The notes: a model not told the origin generated them from the letters alone. Shown: positions 1-11,128, numbered from the stretch's first letter. The stretch is 64,000 nt of DNA from Lactococcus lactis (GCF_029023865.1 NZ_CP118969.1:558001-622000), one strand, 5' to 3'. Numbers and translations: made by a program.

Positions 1-308
1 TTGGTGTTTTACCGATGATAGTAACGGTGGCCTTTAATCGACCAGTAACAGCACTTATTGCCGTTATCTATGTCCTTGTTTTGCAACAGCTTGATGGAAA
101 TCTGGTTTATCCTAAAATTGTGGGGTCAGCTGTTAAAGTTCATCCAGTAACCGTTATGATTCTCATGTTAATTTCTGGAAGTTTGTATGGAATTTTAGGA
201 ATGATTATCGCTGTTCCTGCTTATTGCTTAGTCAAAGAGATTGTTAAATTTGCCAATAGCCTTTATAATAATCATAAAGCCGAACAAAGAAAAATTATTT
301 CAAGATGA
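1..308 (+). CDS. AI-2E family transporter-like membrane protein, C-terminal part (5' end outside window)
   Basis: The reading frame is open from the first bases of the window, so the gene starts upstream; about 101 codons are visible. The protein is very hydrophobic with at least two membrane segments. Its end carries the signature of the AI-2E transporter (UPF0118) family: an L-x-G-N-x-V-x-P-K-I-V-G stretch, then HPVTVMI, a glycine-rich helix (LYGILGMIIAVPAYC) and a basic tail. Members are 8-TM permeases; some export quorum signals or ions, so the substrate cannot be inferred. The gene ends in TGA. Confidence 0.8.
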   Translation, partial: GVLPMIVTVAFNRPVTALIAVIYVLVLQQLDGNLVYPKIVGSAVKVHPVTVMILMLISGSLYGILGMIIAVPAYCLVKEIVKFANSLYNNHKAEQRKIISR

Positions 309-319
309 GAACAAAAATA

Positions 320-328
320 TGATATAAT
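320..328 (+). promoter_or_regulatory. Extended -10 promoter element for the CNNM/CBS gene
   Basis: TG-A-TATAAT, the TG-extended -10 form. No good -35 is visible 17 bp upstream. The implied leader is about 95 nt, ending in a GGAG ribosome site at 421-424. Confidence 0.5.
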
Positions 329-429
329 GATTCTATCTAAATTGTTAACTCTCATTTTCATTAAATTTGAGTTGGCAAAGTTTTGAGTGTTAAAAATAAA
401 CACTATAATATTTTTCTCAAGGAGCACTA

Positions 430-1767
430 ATGTCAAACCCTGATCCCGAGAGTGTATCGATACTCTTGCAGATTCTTTTACTTATTTTTTTAACAGCTTT
501 AAATGCCTTCTTTTCAGCCAGTGAGATGGCCATGGTCAGTCTCAGCCGGACGAAAGTAGAACAAAAGGCTAGCGAAGGTGATAAGAAATATATCAACCTT
601 GTTAATATCCTTAATCAACCAAGTAATTTCCTCTCAACGATTCAAATTGGGATTACTTTGATTAATATTTTAGCGGGGGCTAGTTTGGCCGAAGCCTTAT
701 CTTCACGTTTAGCTCCACTGTTAGGTGGAACAGCTCTAGCTAAAACTTTGGCTCAAATTATTGTTTTAGCTGTCTTAACCTATGTCTCTCTCGTATTTGG
801 TGAACTTTATCCGAAGCGAATTGCCCAAAACCTTAAAGAAAAACTGGCCCTAAGAGTCGCACCACCTATCCAATTTTTGGGAAAAGTGATGAAACCTTTC
901 GTTTGGTTCTTGGCAAGTTCAACAAATTTCTTAAGCCGATTGACTCCAATGAAATTTGATGATTTGGATGAAGGGATGACTCGAGATGAAATTGAGTATT
1001 TGCTTAATACAAATGATGAAGCACTTGACGCTAATGAGCGTGAAATGATTACTGGGGTGTTCAGCTTAGACGAGTTGGTTGCGCGTGAAATCATGGTTCC
1101 AAGAACGGATGCTTTCATGATTGATATTAATGATGATTCACGTGAAAATATTACCGCTATTCTAAGTGAAACTTATTCACGGGTACCAGTTTATGATGAT
1201 GATAAAGATAATATTCTGGGAATTTTACATGTGAAAAAACTTTTAAGATATTCTTTTGACCATGGTTTTGATGATATTGACTTACGAGAAATTCTTCAAG
1301 AACCTTTGTTTGTTCCTGAAACAATCTTTGTTGATGACTTAATGCGTCAAATGCGTAAAACTCAGAATCAAATGGCTGTATTATTAAACGAATATGGTGG
1401 TGTTGAAGGCGTAGTTACCTTAGAAGATTTACTAGAAGAAATCGTTGGTGAAATTGATGACGAAACCGATATTGCTGAAGAAGAAGTCTTCAAAATCGGT
1501 GAAAATCTCTATGTTGTCCAAGGGAAAATGACTTTGAATGACTTCAATGAAGAATTTGATACACATCTTGAAAGCAATGACGTTGATACAATTGCAGGTT
1601 ATTTCTTAGCGACAACTGGTAAAATTCCAGCCAAAGGACAACAAATTGTCTGCAAAGTAGATAATGATGAAGATCATTTTTCACTGACAAGTTTAGAAGT
1701 CTCTGGAAAACGTGTGGTTAAACTTCGTGTTGAATTTGATGTCGAACCAGAAGAAACAGAAATTTAA
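430..1767 (+). CDS. CNNM/CBS-domain membrane protein (hemolysin C / CorC-type, UPF0053)
   Basis: A 445-residue protein with the usual three-part structure of this family. Residues about 10-200 form an N-terminal CNNM (DUF21) membrane domain with three to four TM segments. A pair of CBS domains follows at about 205-340, including VPRTD near residue 223 and GGVEGVVTLEDLLEEIVGEI near 325-344. A C-terminal CorC/HlyC transporter-associated domain lies at about 350-435. Relatives are linked to magnesium or cobalt efflux; the name hemolysin is historical. ATG 430 is chosen because GGAG lies six bases upstream. It appears to be a single-gene unit ending in a motif-type hairpin. Confidence 0.87.
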   Translation: MSNPDPESVSILLQILLLIFLTALNAFFSASEMAMVSLSRTKVEQKASEGDKKYINLVNILNQPSNFLSTIQIGITLINILAGASLAEALSSRLAPLLGGTALAKTLAQIIVLAVLTYVSLVFGELYPKRIAQNLKEKLALRVAPPIQFLGKVMKPFVWFLASSTNFLSRLTPMKFDDLDEGMTRDEIEYLLNTNDEALDANEREMITGVFSLDELVAREIMVPRTDAFMIDINDDSRENITAILSETYSRVPVYDDDKDNILGILHVKKLLRYSFDHGFDDIDLREILQEPLFVPETIFVDDLMRQMRKTQNQMAVLLNEYGGVEGVVTLEDLLEEIVGEIDDETDIAEEEVFKIGENLYVVQGKMTLNDFNEEFDTHLESNDVDTIAGYFLATTGKIPAKGQQIVCKVDNDEDHFSLTSLEVSGKRVVKLRVEFDVEPEETEI

Positions 1768-1769
1768 AA

Positions 1770-1800
1770 AAATTACTGACAGAAATTCTGTCAGTTTTTT
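1770..1800 (+). terminator. Rho-independent terminator made of an inverted ACTGACAGA pair
   Basis: ACTGACAGA and TCTGTCAGT (1775-1795) face each other around a tiny loop and are followed by seven Ts. It closes the CNNM/CBS gene and is a clear example of the window's recurrent motif used as a terminator stem. Confidence 0.85.
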
Positions 1801-1878
1801 TATAGAATAAAACTGATAATTATTTAGATAAGCCCTTACATCTAGGTGCTGACAAGAAATAATTTACTAAAATTTTTT

Positions 1879-1915
1879 ACTGACAGAGCCCTTATCTGTA
1901 ACTTTTACTGACAGA
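1879..1915 (+). repeat. Two direct copies of the ACTGACAGA motif
   Basis: Copies at 1879-1887 and 1907-1915 in the pflA upstream region, same orientation. The second lies just upstream of the pflA -35 box. Confidence 0.7.
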
Positions 1916-1922
1916 ATTTGAT

Positions 1923-1951
1923 TTGATAAAATCAATGAATTGCGGTATGAT
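1923..1951 (+). promoter_or_regulatory. pflA promoter
   Basis: TTGATA (1923-1928), 17-bp spacer, TATGAT (1946-1951). The start codon lies about 37 bp downstream. Confidence 0.65.
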
Positions 1952-1987
1952 AGGGGTGTGAAATAGTGTTTTGAATTGGAGAAGATG

Positions 1988-2779
1988 ATGTCAGAGAATA
2001 TAGATGAACTTAAAAAAGTTACTGGCCTGATTCATTCAACTGAATCTTTTGGTTCTGTTGATGGCCCTGGGGTCCGTTTTATTATTTTCATGCAAGGCTG
2101 TCGGATGCGTTGCAAATATTGTCACAACCCTGATACTTGGGCATTAAAGTCAGATAAAGCGACAGAGCGTACCGTAGAAGATGTCATGGATGAGGCACTT
2201 CGTTTTAGAGGTTTTTGGGGAGAGAAAGGTGGAATTACCGTTTCTGGTGGTGAGGCGCTCCTTCAAATTGACTTTGTATTAGCTCTTTTCAAATATGCAA
2301 AATCTCTCGGTATTCATACAACACTTGATACAGCGGCTCAACCATATTTGACTGATAAATATGTAACCGAAAAAATTGATGAGTTACTAGATTATACCGA
2401 CTTAGTATTATTAGACATTAAAGAAATAAATCCAGAACGACACAAAGAATTGACAGCTAATAAAAACGATAATATTTTAGCTTTTGCACAGTATTTATCA
2501 GACCGTGGTAATGCAATGTGGGTTCGTCACGTTCTTGTTCCTGGTGAAAGTGATTTTGATGAAGATTTAGTTCAATTAGGTGAATTTGTAAAAACTTTAA
2601 AAAATGTCTTGAAATTTGAAATTTTACCCTACCATACAATGGGTGAATTTAAATGGCGTGAATTAGGTTGGAAATATCCGCTTGAAGGTGTGAAACCTCC
2701 AACAAAAGATCGTGTTCATAATGCTAAAGAAATCATGAATACAGAATCTTATCAAGATTACTTAGAACGTATAAGATAA
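1988..2779 (+). CDS. pflA: Pyruvate formate-lyase activating enzyme
   Basis: A 263-residue radical-SAM enzyme. It uses S-adenosylmethionine and a [4Fe-4S] cluster to install the glycyl radical in pyruvate formate-lyase, which drives anaerobic mixed-acid fermentation. The cluster ligands are visible as C-x3-C-x2-C at Cys38, Cys42 and Cys45 (CRMRCKYC), followed by HNPDTW. The N-terminal TESFGSVDGPGVRF stretch is typical of PflA. The frame can be read from TTG 1976. ATG 1988 is preferred because GGAG at 1978-1981 is six bases before it, whereas ATG 1985 would be only three bases away. The pfl structural gene is not in the window. Confidence 0.93.
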   Translation: MSENIDELKKVTGLIHSTESFGSVDGPGVRFIIFMQGCRMRCKYCHNPDTWALKSDKATERTVEDVMDEALRFRGFWGEKGGITVSGGEALLQIDFVLALFKYAKSLGIHTTLDTAAQPYLTDKYVTEKIDELLDYTDLVLLDIKEINPERHKELTANKNDNILAFAQYLSDRGNAMWVRHVLVPGESDFDEDLVQLGEFVKTLKNVLKFEILPYHTMGEFKWRELGWKYPLEGVKPPTKDRVHNAKEIMNTESYQDYLERIR

Positions 2780-2785
2780 AAAATA

Positions 2786-2821
2786 AAAATGAATTTGAAG
2801 TTATTCAGATTCATTTTTTTT
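2786..2821 (+). terminator. pflA terminator
   Basis: AAAATGAATTTGA pairs with TCAGATTCATTTT (one G-U), followed by a T run. Confidence 0.75.
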
Positions 2822-2891
2822 GTTACAAAACGAACAATCAAATAAAATCAGTCCTAAATGAAAATGAAAATGTGCTTAATCAGCCATTTTT

Positions 2892-2900
2892 TGGTATAAT
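2892..2900 (+). promoter_or_regulatory. Extended -10 promoter for ppaC
   Basis: TG-G-TATAAT. The -35 region is weak. A GAGGT ribosome site lies at 2973-2977. Confidence 0.55.
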
Positions 2901-2983
2901 TTAAGGGATGATAGCCCAAATAATTTTTAGTTAAAACTAGAAGTTTAAGTGGGAAATTAAAATTTTTAAAATGAGGTAAAAAA

Positions 2984-3928
2984 ATGTCTGATAAAATACT
3001 TGTTTTTGGTCATCAAAAACCTGATACTGACGCTATCGGCTCATCATATGGATTTTCATATTTGAGCAACCACCGTCCAAATGGTGCCCTTAACACTGAA
3101 GTAGTTGCCCTTGGAACTCCAAATGAAGAAACACAATTCGTATTGGACTACTTTGGCGTGAAAGCTCCACGTGTAGTAAAATCAGCAAAAGAAGAGGGTG
3201 TGGATACAGTAATTTTGACTGACCACAATGAGTTCCAACAATCAATCTCTGATATTGAAGACTTAACAATTTATGGTGTAGTTGACCATCACCGTGTGGC
3301 TAACTTTAATACAGCAGCTCCTTTGTTTATGACTGTTGAACCTGTTGGTTCTGCGTCATCAATTGTTTACCGTAAATTCCTTGAAGCAAATGTTGAAATC
3401 CCTAAAGAAGTTGCTGGACTTTTACTTTCAGGTTTGATTTCAGATACTTTGCTTTTGAAATCTCCAACGACTCATGTAACAGACCATAAAGTTGCTAAAG
3501 AACTTGCTGAAATTGCTGGTGTTAACCTTGAAGAATATGGACTTGCAATGCTCAAAGCTGGAACAAATTTATCTACTAAAACAGCAGAAGAATTGATTGA
3601 TATTGATGCAAAAACTTTTGAATTGAATGGTTCAAATGTTCGTATTGCACAAGTTAATACAGTTGATATTCCAGAAGTTTTAGAACGTCTTTCAGATATT
3701 AAAGCAGCTATTAATGCTTCAATGACAGCAAATGGATACGATGACTTTGTCTTTATGATTACTGACATTGTTAACTCAAACTCTGAAATCATTGCTTTGG
3801 GTGCACATCCAGAAAAATCAGAAGCAGCTTTCAACTTTACACTTGCAGATGACCACGCCTTCCTTGCTGGTGCTGTTTCACGTAAAAAACAAGTTGTTCC
3901 ACAATTGACTGAAAGCTTCAATAAATAA
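2984..3928 (+). CDS. ppaC: Manganese-dependent inorganic pyrophosphatase (DHH family)
   Basis: A 314-residue cytosolic class II pyrophosphatase that hydrolyses PPi from biosynthetic reactions. Metal-binding signatures are in place: His10, Asp14 and Asp16 in [13 protein letters not shown], and the DHH motif at about 101-103. The C-terminal DHHA2 domain contains the [10 protein letters not shown] stretch near the end, typical of this family. Length is normal. The stop codon overlaps the start of the next gene (TAATG), so the two are translationally coupled and probably co-transcribed with pepT. Confidence 0.95.
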   Translation: MSDKILVFGHQKPDTDAIGSSYGFSYLSNHRPNGALNTEVVALGTPNEETQFVLDYFGVKAPRVVKSAKEEGVDTVILTDHNEFQQSISDIEDLTIYGVVDHHRVANFNTAAPLFMTVEPVGSASSIVYRKFLEANVEIPKEVAGLLLSGLISDTLLLKSPTTHVTDHKVAKELAEIAGVNLEEYGLAMLKAGTNLSTKTAEELIDIDAKTFELNGSNVRIAQVNTVDIPEVLERLSDIKAAINASMTANGYDDFVFMITDIVNSNSEIIALGAHPEKSEAAFNFTLADDHAFLAGAVSRKKQVVPQLTESFNK

Positions 3929-4725
3929 TGACTATTAAAATCTATAATGAAAATCGGCTGACAAGTCAGCCCTTTTTTAAAGATTTGATAGAATATTTAG
4001 CACAACATGATGAAGTCATGCTCAGACAGATTCATAAAGATTTTGCTGACGTAAAAAATATTGACCGGCAAATTGACTCATTTATTGCTGCTGGGTTAAT
4101 CTTACGTTCTGATAAACGTTATTCGCTGGGCTTTCATGTTTTTAATGACAGTGAGTTTGATTGGGAAACTTTAAAAGACAAAATTGCTGAACCACAGAAA
4201 AACATCTACGAAGCTCCAATTTTTATTGAAAAGGAGTCACGGATTGAAAAGTTATTATCCCAAAGTATGCTTTATCAATCTTTGACTAATCAAACGAATC
4301 AAGTTATCTTGAATTTCATGACATCTTTTTCTTACAAAGAATATCCACAGAATACTGAAATTCCACAATCACTTGCCAATTATTTTGATAAAGTGGCCAA
4401 AAATTTACCTTTAACTCCGCTTGAAACAGAGGTTTATCAAATGATTGGCGATGTTGACCCAGAATATGCACTTAAGTATATGACTACTTTTCTTTTGAAA
4501 TTTATGCGTAAAGAAGTTGTCAAATCTAAGTCGGATATTTTTGTCAATGTGCTGGAGAAATATAAGTATATTGAAAAAATTTCGGAAAAAGAATACAAAT
4601 GTCTTTTGAAATTTTCAGAACAAGTGATTCCAGAGCAGAAATATGCTGATGCTAAATCTTTCATTATTGCTCAAATTCAACAAACCACAGCTATTGAGCC
4701 GTTCATCTCACTTGGAGACAAATAG
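3928..4725 (+). CDS. Conserved hypothetical protein, possibly DUF1803 family
   Basis: A 265-residue soluble protein whose ATG overlaps the ppaC stop by one base. The N-terminal 70 residues (RLTSQPFFKDLIEYL, then DVKNIDRQIDSFIAAGLI) resemble the streptococcal DUF1803 proteins that also sit beside ppaC. This is recalled similarity, not a search. The rest is mostly helical and charged, with no catalytic motif I recognise. The N-terminal section could form a winged-helix-like fold. Function is unknown; the tight coupling to ppaC suggests co-expression only. Confidence 0.6.
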   Translation: MTIKIYNENRLTSQPFFKDLIEYLAQHDEVMLRQIHKDFADVKNIDRQIDSFIAAGLILRSDKRYSLGFHVFNDSEFDWETLKDKIAEPQKNIYEAPIFIEKESRIEKLLSQSMLYQSLTNQTNQVILNFMTSFSYKEYPQNTEIPQSLANYFDKVAKNLPLTPLETEVYQMIGDVDPEYALKYMTTFLLKFMRKEVVKSKSDIFVNVLEKYKYIEKISEKEYKCLLKFSEQVIPEQKYADAKSFIIAQIQQTTAIEPFISLGDK

Positions 4726-4744
4726 GCTATTAGAATAAATTTAA

Positions 4745-5995
<1,251 letters not shown>

Positions 5996-6041
5996 AAGAA
6001 AAAGAGAGAGTAATTAGTTTTTAAGCTCGATAATAAAAGAA

Positions 6042-6089
6042 CAAGTCGCCCAAGAAGGTTTTTGATTAAAAATCTTCATGAGCGGCTTG
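6042..6089. other. Long imperfect hairpin downstream of pepT
   Basis: CAAGTCGC (6042-6049) pairs with GCGGCTTG (6082-6089). Inside it GAAGGTTTTT pairs with AAAAATCTTC around a GATT loop. The structure has 8 + 10 bp with a few G-U pairs, but no clean T tract follows. It may end pepT transcription, stabilise the mRNA 3' end, or belong to the leader of the downstream permease. Confidence 0.5.
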
Positions 6090-6236
6090 CTTTGCGCTTA
6101 TCTTATAATTTTCAGACTAATTGCTACTTTTCGATAACTTTCTGCTACTGTATAAAATATTATTCTGTTTCTAAATATTTTACTGACAACTTTGTTAGTA
6201 AAATTGAGCTATTATTCAAGACTTTAAAAATAAAAT

Positions 6237-6255
6237 TGACTGATTATAAGTCAAT
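6237..6255. promoter_or_regulatory. Short dyad upstream of the YjeM-type permease
   Basis: TTGACT and AGTCAA flank a seven-base centre, 18 bp before the original ATG at 6274. It could be an operator or a weak RNA stem. Confidence 0.3.
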
Positions 6256-6273
6256 TAATGTAAAAGGAAAGAT

Positions 6274-6319
6274 TATGTCACAAAACACAAAAGGTAAACT
6301 CTCACTCGTAGGACTCTAG
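6274..6319 (+). pseudogene. Orphaned 5' end of the YjeM-type permease gene, closed by an in-frame TAG
   Basis: ATG 6274 follows a good AAAGGAAAG ribosome site and encodes 14 residues, MSQNTKGKLSLVGL. TAG at 6317-6319 then stops the frame, and the same frame continues into the permease. In E. coli YjeM, as I remember it, this position is hydrophobic (LTLVGLILMIF), so the TAG most simply derives from a leucine TTG or TTA codon. Confidence 0.75.
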
Positions 6320-6322
6320 TTG

Positions 6323-7801
6323 ATGATATTTACGACAGTCTTCGGTTTTGGGAATATCCCTGTCGCTTTCTACCAAATGGGTTACGGCGCCATTCCTTGG
6401 TATATTATTGGAGCCCTGCTCTTTTTCCTCCCTTTTGCCTTTATGGTAACGGAAATGGGTTCAGCATTTAAAGATGAAAAAGGAGGAATTTATTCATGGA
6501 TGAGTGAGGCAGTTAACCCTACCTTCGCCTTCGTTGGAACATTCATGTGGTATGCTTCTTATGTTATCTGGATGGTAAGTGTTGCCAATAAAATTTTGAT
6601 TCCAATGGTCAATTTGATTTTTGGTAACTCAACACACACCCCTTCATTACTTTGGATTTCAATTGCAGCTGTAGTTTGGATGGCATTGATTACCTTTATG
6701 GTCTCAAAAGGTGTGGAAACCATTAAAAAATTCACCTCTATTGCGGGGGTTGCCGTTCTTTCACTCAATGTTATATTAATTCTTGGTGCTGTTCTTGTAC
6801 TTGTTGTTAATGGTCATCCAGCAACACCAATTAACCTTGCTGCTTTTACTTCATCTCCTAATCCAACTTTTGATGGTAGTATTGTTGCCTTTATTGCCTT
6901 TCTTGTTTTTGCCATTTTTGCTTATGGTGGGGTTGAATCAATTGCTGGTTTAGTTGACCAAACTCATGAGCCTGAGAAAAACTTCCCACGAGGAATCATC
7001 ACGTCAGCACTTATTATTGCTGTTGGTTATGCTGTTGCTATTCTTAGTGTTGGTTTCTTTGTTGATTATTCACAATGGATTCCAGCCATTAAAGATGGAT
7101 CAATGAACCTTGGGACTGTTCCTTACATGCTTTTGCAAAACCTTGGTGAAGCGGTTGGTCATGCACTTGGACTTTCTACTTCCGGAGCAGATATGCTTGG
7201 TGGTATTTTCGCCCGCTATATTGGTCTTTCTATGCTTCTTGCTTACATGGGTGCCTTCTTTACCTTGACTTATAGTCCAATCAAACAGTTGATTACTGGT
7301 ACACCAGAAAAACTTTGGCCCGGTAAATTAGGAAAACTTGATGAAGAAGGAATGCCAAAATTTGCAATGTGGATTCAATTTGCAATTGTTACCTTAATTA
7401 TTGTTTTGAATTTCTTGACTTCACAAGGTGGAGCAAGTCAATTCTTCCTCATTTTGACTTATATGGCTAATGTTTCTATGACTTTGCCTTATCTCTTCAT
7501 CGTTATTGCTTTCTGGTACTTCAAGAAGAATAAAAATATTGTTAAACCAATTGAATTCTTTAAATCAAATTTTGTTGTGAACTTCTTGACAATTTTGGTC
7601 TTAGTTGTTGTTGGTGGGGCTAACTTCTTCACAATTATTCAACCAATTGTGAATTATGTTCAATTACCAGCTGTTGACCAAACTGGTAAAGCATTATCTG
7701 AAATGTTGACATCATTTATTTCAATGATTGGTGGGCCACTTATCTTTGGTGTAATTGCCTACTTCATGATGCGCAACTATAGAAAGAAAAATAACTTGTA
7801 A
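6323..7801 (+). CDS. YjeM-type amino-acid permease (APC superfamily), probably impaired by nonsense codon 15
   Basis: About 492 residues with roughly 12 TM segments, matching the APC permease subfamily of E. coli YjeM (MIFTTVFGFGN near the start; GGIYSWM near residue 60; FAYGGVESIAGLVD in the middle). Substrate unknown; relatives include glutamate/GABA antiporters. Reading from the normal start at 6274 is blocked by TAG 6317-6319. Restart at ATG 6323 or TTG 6320 is possible, because AGGA at 6310-6313 sits nine bases before ATG 6323, and only 14-16 cytoplasmic residues would be lost. The protein may therefore still be made at a low level, or the gene may be dead. Confidence 0.7.
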   Translation: MIFTTVFGFGNIPVAFYQMGYGAIPWYIIGALLFFLPFAFMVTEMGSAFKDEKGGIYSWMSEAVNPTFAFVGTFMWYASYVIWMVSVANKILIPMVNLIFGNSTHTPSLLWISIAAVVWMALITFMVSKGVETIKKFTSIAGVAVLSLNVILILGAVLVLVVNGHPATPINLAAFTSSPNPTFDGSIVAFIAFLVFAIFAYGGVESIAGLVDQTHEPEKNFPRGIITSALIIAVGYAVAILSVGFFVDYSQWIPAIKDGSMNLGTVPYMLLQNLGEAVGHALGLSTSGADMLGGIFARYIGLSMLLAYMGAFFTLTYSPIKQLITGTPEKLWPGKLGKLDEEGMPKFAMWIQFAIVTLIIVLNFLTSQGGASQFFLILTYMANVSMTLPYLFIVIAFWYFKKNKNIVKPIEFFKSNFVVNFLTILVLVVVGGANFFTIIQPIVNYVQLPAVDQTGKALSEMLTSFISMIGGPLIFGVIAYFMMRNYRKKNNL

Positions 7802-7824
7802 TAAAATTATTTTAAAAAAATAAA

Positions 7825-7847
7825 AGCTGAGTTTGCTCAGCTTTTTT
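7825..7847. terminator. Bidirectional terminator between the permease gene and recQ
   Basis: AGCTGAG and CTCAGCT around a four-base loop, with A-rich sequence on the left and a T run on the right. The recQ stop codon (7837-7839, minus strand) lies inside the structure. Confidence 0.8.
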
Positions 7848-9615
7848 TATATTCAGATATTTTGTCGATAAAAAGCCTTCCATATTTTTCGAGTTTAACA
7901 GGTCCGACACCAGAAATTTGTAAAAATTTACTTGGACTATCCGGCAGAACTTGAGCCATTTCTTTAAGGGCACTATCAGAAAAAATCATGAAAGGAGGGA
8001 CGCCTTCTTCCTTGGCTAGTTCAAGTCGAAGTGCACGAATACTTGCAAAACATTCTTCATCAAAATGATGAGAGATTTTTGTTTTCGATTCAATAATTAA
8101 GCTAGCTTTGCGATAAACTTTGATTTGTCCTTTGAGGACTTTTAATCCTTGGGCTGAAATAAGGAGAAGTGGGAATTTACCTGATGTAATGTTTAAATAA
8201 CTTTCAGCAGATAGAAAATCGATTAATTCACCCACGGTTTTTTGGGAATGGTTTTTCATAATTCCAAAAGTCGATAGAGATTCAAAATTCCATTTTGCAA
8301 TATTTTTATTTTTAGAACCAATCAAAACTTGTGCTACGGCCGTCTTACCAAAACGTTCACCCATTCGGACGACACAAGATAGGACTTTTTGAGCATCAAT
8401 TGTAATATCGAGAAGTTCTCTTTCATCAAGACAATTACTACACTTTTTACAATCTTCACCTTCATCACCAAAATATTGCAAGATATAGCGTTGCAAACAG
8501 GTTTCGGCACTTGTGTATGCTTGCATTTGTCGAAGCTTTTCGTATTCATGTTCCTTGTGCGCTTCATCACCTTCACCTTGCTCAATCAAGAAATTACGAA
8601 TTCGTAAATCATTTGGTGAAAAAAGGAGGATAGCATCAGATTCAAGCCCGTCCCGTCCTGCTCGCCCAGCTTCTTGATAATAACTTTCAATTGTTGCGGG
8701 AAGGGCATAATGAATCACAAATCGAACATTTGGTTTATTGATTCCCATGCCAAAAGCATTAGTGGCAACCATTATCGGTACTTCGTCAAAGAGAAAAAGT
8801 TCTTGATTTATTTGACGTTCCTGTTCGCTCAGTCCAGCATGGTAACGAACGGCTTTGAAATGATTATGGTTGAGCCATTCACAAATTTCTTCAACTTCTT
8901 TACGAGTGCTGGCATAGATAATTCCAGCAGCCTCACTTTCTTGATTTTTAAGATAATTTTTAAGAAAAGTTCTCTTATCCATCCCTTTGACTACTTCAAA
9001 ACGTAAGTTTTCTCTAAGAAAACCGGTTTTAATAGTATGACTGGGGGAAATTGAAAGAAGTTTTTGAATATCATCTGCAACTTTTGGTGTCGCAGTAGCC
9101 GTAAGGGCTAAGACGGTAGGATTTGTTGGTAAATATTGGAGATGAGAGGCAAAATCGACATAACTGGGTCTGAAATCGTGCCCCCATTGTGAAATGCAGT
9201 GTGCTTCGTCTATGGCAACTAAATCAATTGGAAGTTTTTGTAAAAAGGCATTGAAATAGTCTAATGAAAAACGCTCTGGTGCTACAAAAAGAAGCTTGAT
9301 TTCGCCATTTTCAACCTGTCGCATTCTTTGATAAGATTCGGAATCCTCTAAGGTAGAGTTAATAAATGTTGCTGGAATTCCGGCAATATTCAGCTGGTCG
9401 ACTTGATCTTTCATCAAGCTAATAAGTGGGGAGATTACGAGAGTAAGCCCTGGTTGAATAAGAGCTGGTAACTGATAGCAGATTGATTTTCCAGCTCCTG
9501 TGGGTAAAATACCAAGAGTGGCTTGTCCATCTAGGACTTGTTCAATAATTTGTTTCTGACCATTTCGGAAATTGTCATAACCAAAAATTTCTTTTAATTT
9601 AGCTTCTAAATTCAT
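7837..9615 (-). CDS. recQ: ATP-dependent DNA helicase RecQ
   Basis: A 592-residue SF2 3'-5' helicase for recombination and stalled-fork repair. Domains in order: helicase core with Walker A TGAGKS (39-44) and DEAH box (136-139) followed by CISQWGHDFRPSY; RecQ-C-terminal zinc region with cysteines around 373-395; winged helix; and a C-terminal HRDC domain (about 515-590, LQISGVGPVKLEKYG). Length is typical of Firmicutes RecQ. There is no Shine-Dalgarno before ATG 9615, and a TATAAT box lies only nine bases upstream, so the mRNA may be nearly leaderless. Confidence 0.95.
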   Translation of the reverse strand: MNLEAKLKEIFGYDNFRNGQKQIIEQVLDGQATLGILPTGAGKSICYQLPALIQPGLTLVISPLISLMKDQVDQLNIAGIPATFINSTLEDSESYQRMRQVENGEIKLLFVAPERFSLDYFNAFLQKLPIDLVAIDEAHCISQWGHDFRPSYVDFASHLQYLPTNPTVLALTATATPKVADDIQKLLSISPSHTIKTGFLRENLRFEVVKGMDKRTFLKNYLKNQESEAAGIIYASTRKEVEEICEWLNHNHFKAVRYHAGLSEQERQINQELFLFDEVPIMVATNAFGMGINKPNVRFVIHYALPATIESYYQEAGRAGRDGLESDAILLFSPNDLRIRNFLIEQGEGDEAHKEHEYEKLRQMQAYTSAETCLQRYILQYFGDEGEDCKKCSNCLDERELLDITIDAQKVLSCVVRMGERFGKTAVAQVLIGSKNKNIAKWNFESLSTFGIMKNHSQKTVGELIDFLSAESYLNITSGKFPLLLISAQGLKVLKGQIKVYRKASLIIESKTKISHHFDEECFASIRALRLELAKEEGVPPFMIFSDSALKEMAQVLPDSPSKFLQISGVGPVKLEKYGRLFIDKISEYKKS

Positions 9616-9624
9616 TCTTACTAT

Positions 9625-9630
9625 ATTATA
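9625..9630 (-). promoter_or_regulatory. recQ -10 box close to the start codon
   Basis: TATAAT on the minus strand ends nine bases before ATG 9615. Transcription would start about three or four bases before the ATG. A TTGTGA at 9655-9650 is a candidate -35 with a 19-bp spacer. Confidence 0.5.
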
Positions 9631-9680
9631 CGTAAAAGAAGAAAAAAAATCACAAATGACTCATAAAAATTGATAACGAA

Positions 9681-9708
9681 TGGTTCAAAGATTACATTAA
9701 AAGAACCA
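9681..9708. promoter_or_regulatory. Dyad between recQ and adhA
   Basis: TGGTTC (9681-9686) and GAACCA (9703-9708) are separated by 16 bp, in the divergent promoter region upstream of adhA. It is a possible operator of unknown regulator. Confidence 0.3.
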
Positions 9709-9751
9709 AGATGTTTTTGTTACTTTAAATGATACAAAATGAAGTGAAAAG

Positions 9752-9760
9752 TGATATAAT
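9752..9760 (+). promoter_or_regulatory. Extended -10 promoter for adhA
   Basis: TG-A-TATAAT. Transcription would begin around 9767, directly next to a cre-like sequence. Confidence 0.6.
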
Positions 9761-9762
9761 AA

Positions 9763-10833
<1,071 letters not shown>

Positions 10834-10853
10834 ATATAAAAGAGGCGATGCAG

Positions 10854-11114
10854 ATGAATTCGAAAAATTTGGTCAATTATTCAAGTGATGAATTTAACAA
10901 TCTTTCGCAATTTCAACAAGAAGAAATTACAAACAATTTTAAAGAAGCTATTTTGTACAAAATGAAAGAAAAAAATTTGCATATTGATGAGGTAAGTGAA
11001 AAAGCTGGCTATTCTTCACGGGATCTTTCAGCATTACTTTATTCGGATACTGTAAGTTATGAAACTCATGCGGAATTACAAAGAATTCTTGCTGTTGTTA
11101 ATTCTTTTGCCTAG
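10854..11114 (+). CDS. Small hypothetical protein with HTH-like segment
   Basis: An 86-residue protein just downstream of adhA, probably co-transcribed (20-bp gap). The second half (MKEKNLHIDEVSEKAGYS, then LSALLYSD) has the spacing of a lambda-repressor-type helix-turn-helix, although short and divergent. ATG 10854 is preferred to ATG 10848 because AGAGG at 10841-10845 is eight bases before it and only two before the other. The family is not recognised; it could be a small DNA-binding regulator. Confidence 0.6.
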   Translation: MNSKNLVNYSSDEFNNLSQFQQEEITNNFKEAILYKMKEKNLHIDEVSEKAGYSSRDLSALLYSDTVSYETHAELQRILAVVNSFA

Positions 11115-11128
11115 TCAGAAGAAAAAGA

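Noticed and set aside
6062-6319. Open frame of 85 codons upstream of the permease
   Set aside because: Only its last 14 codons (from ATG 6274) look like protein; the earlier part runs through a hairpin and AT-rich spacer without a ribosome site.
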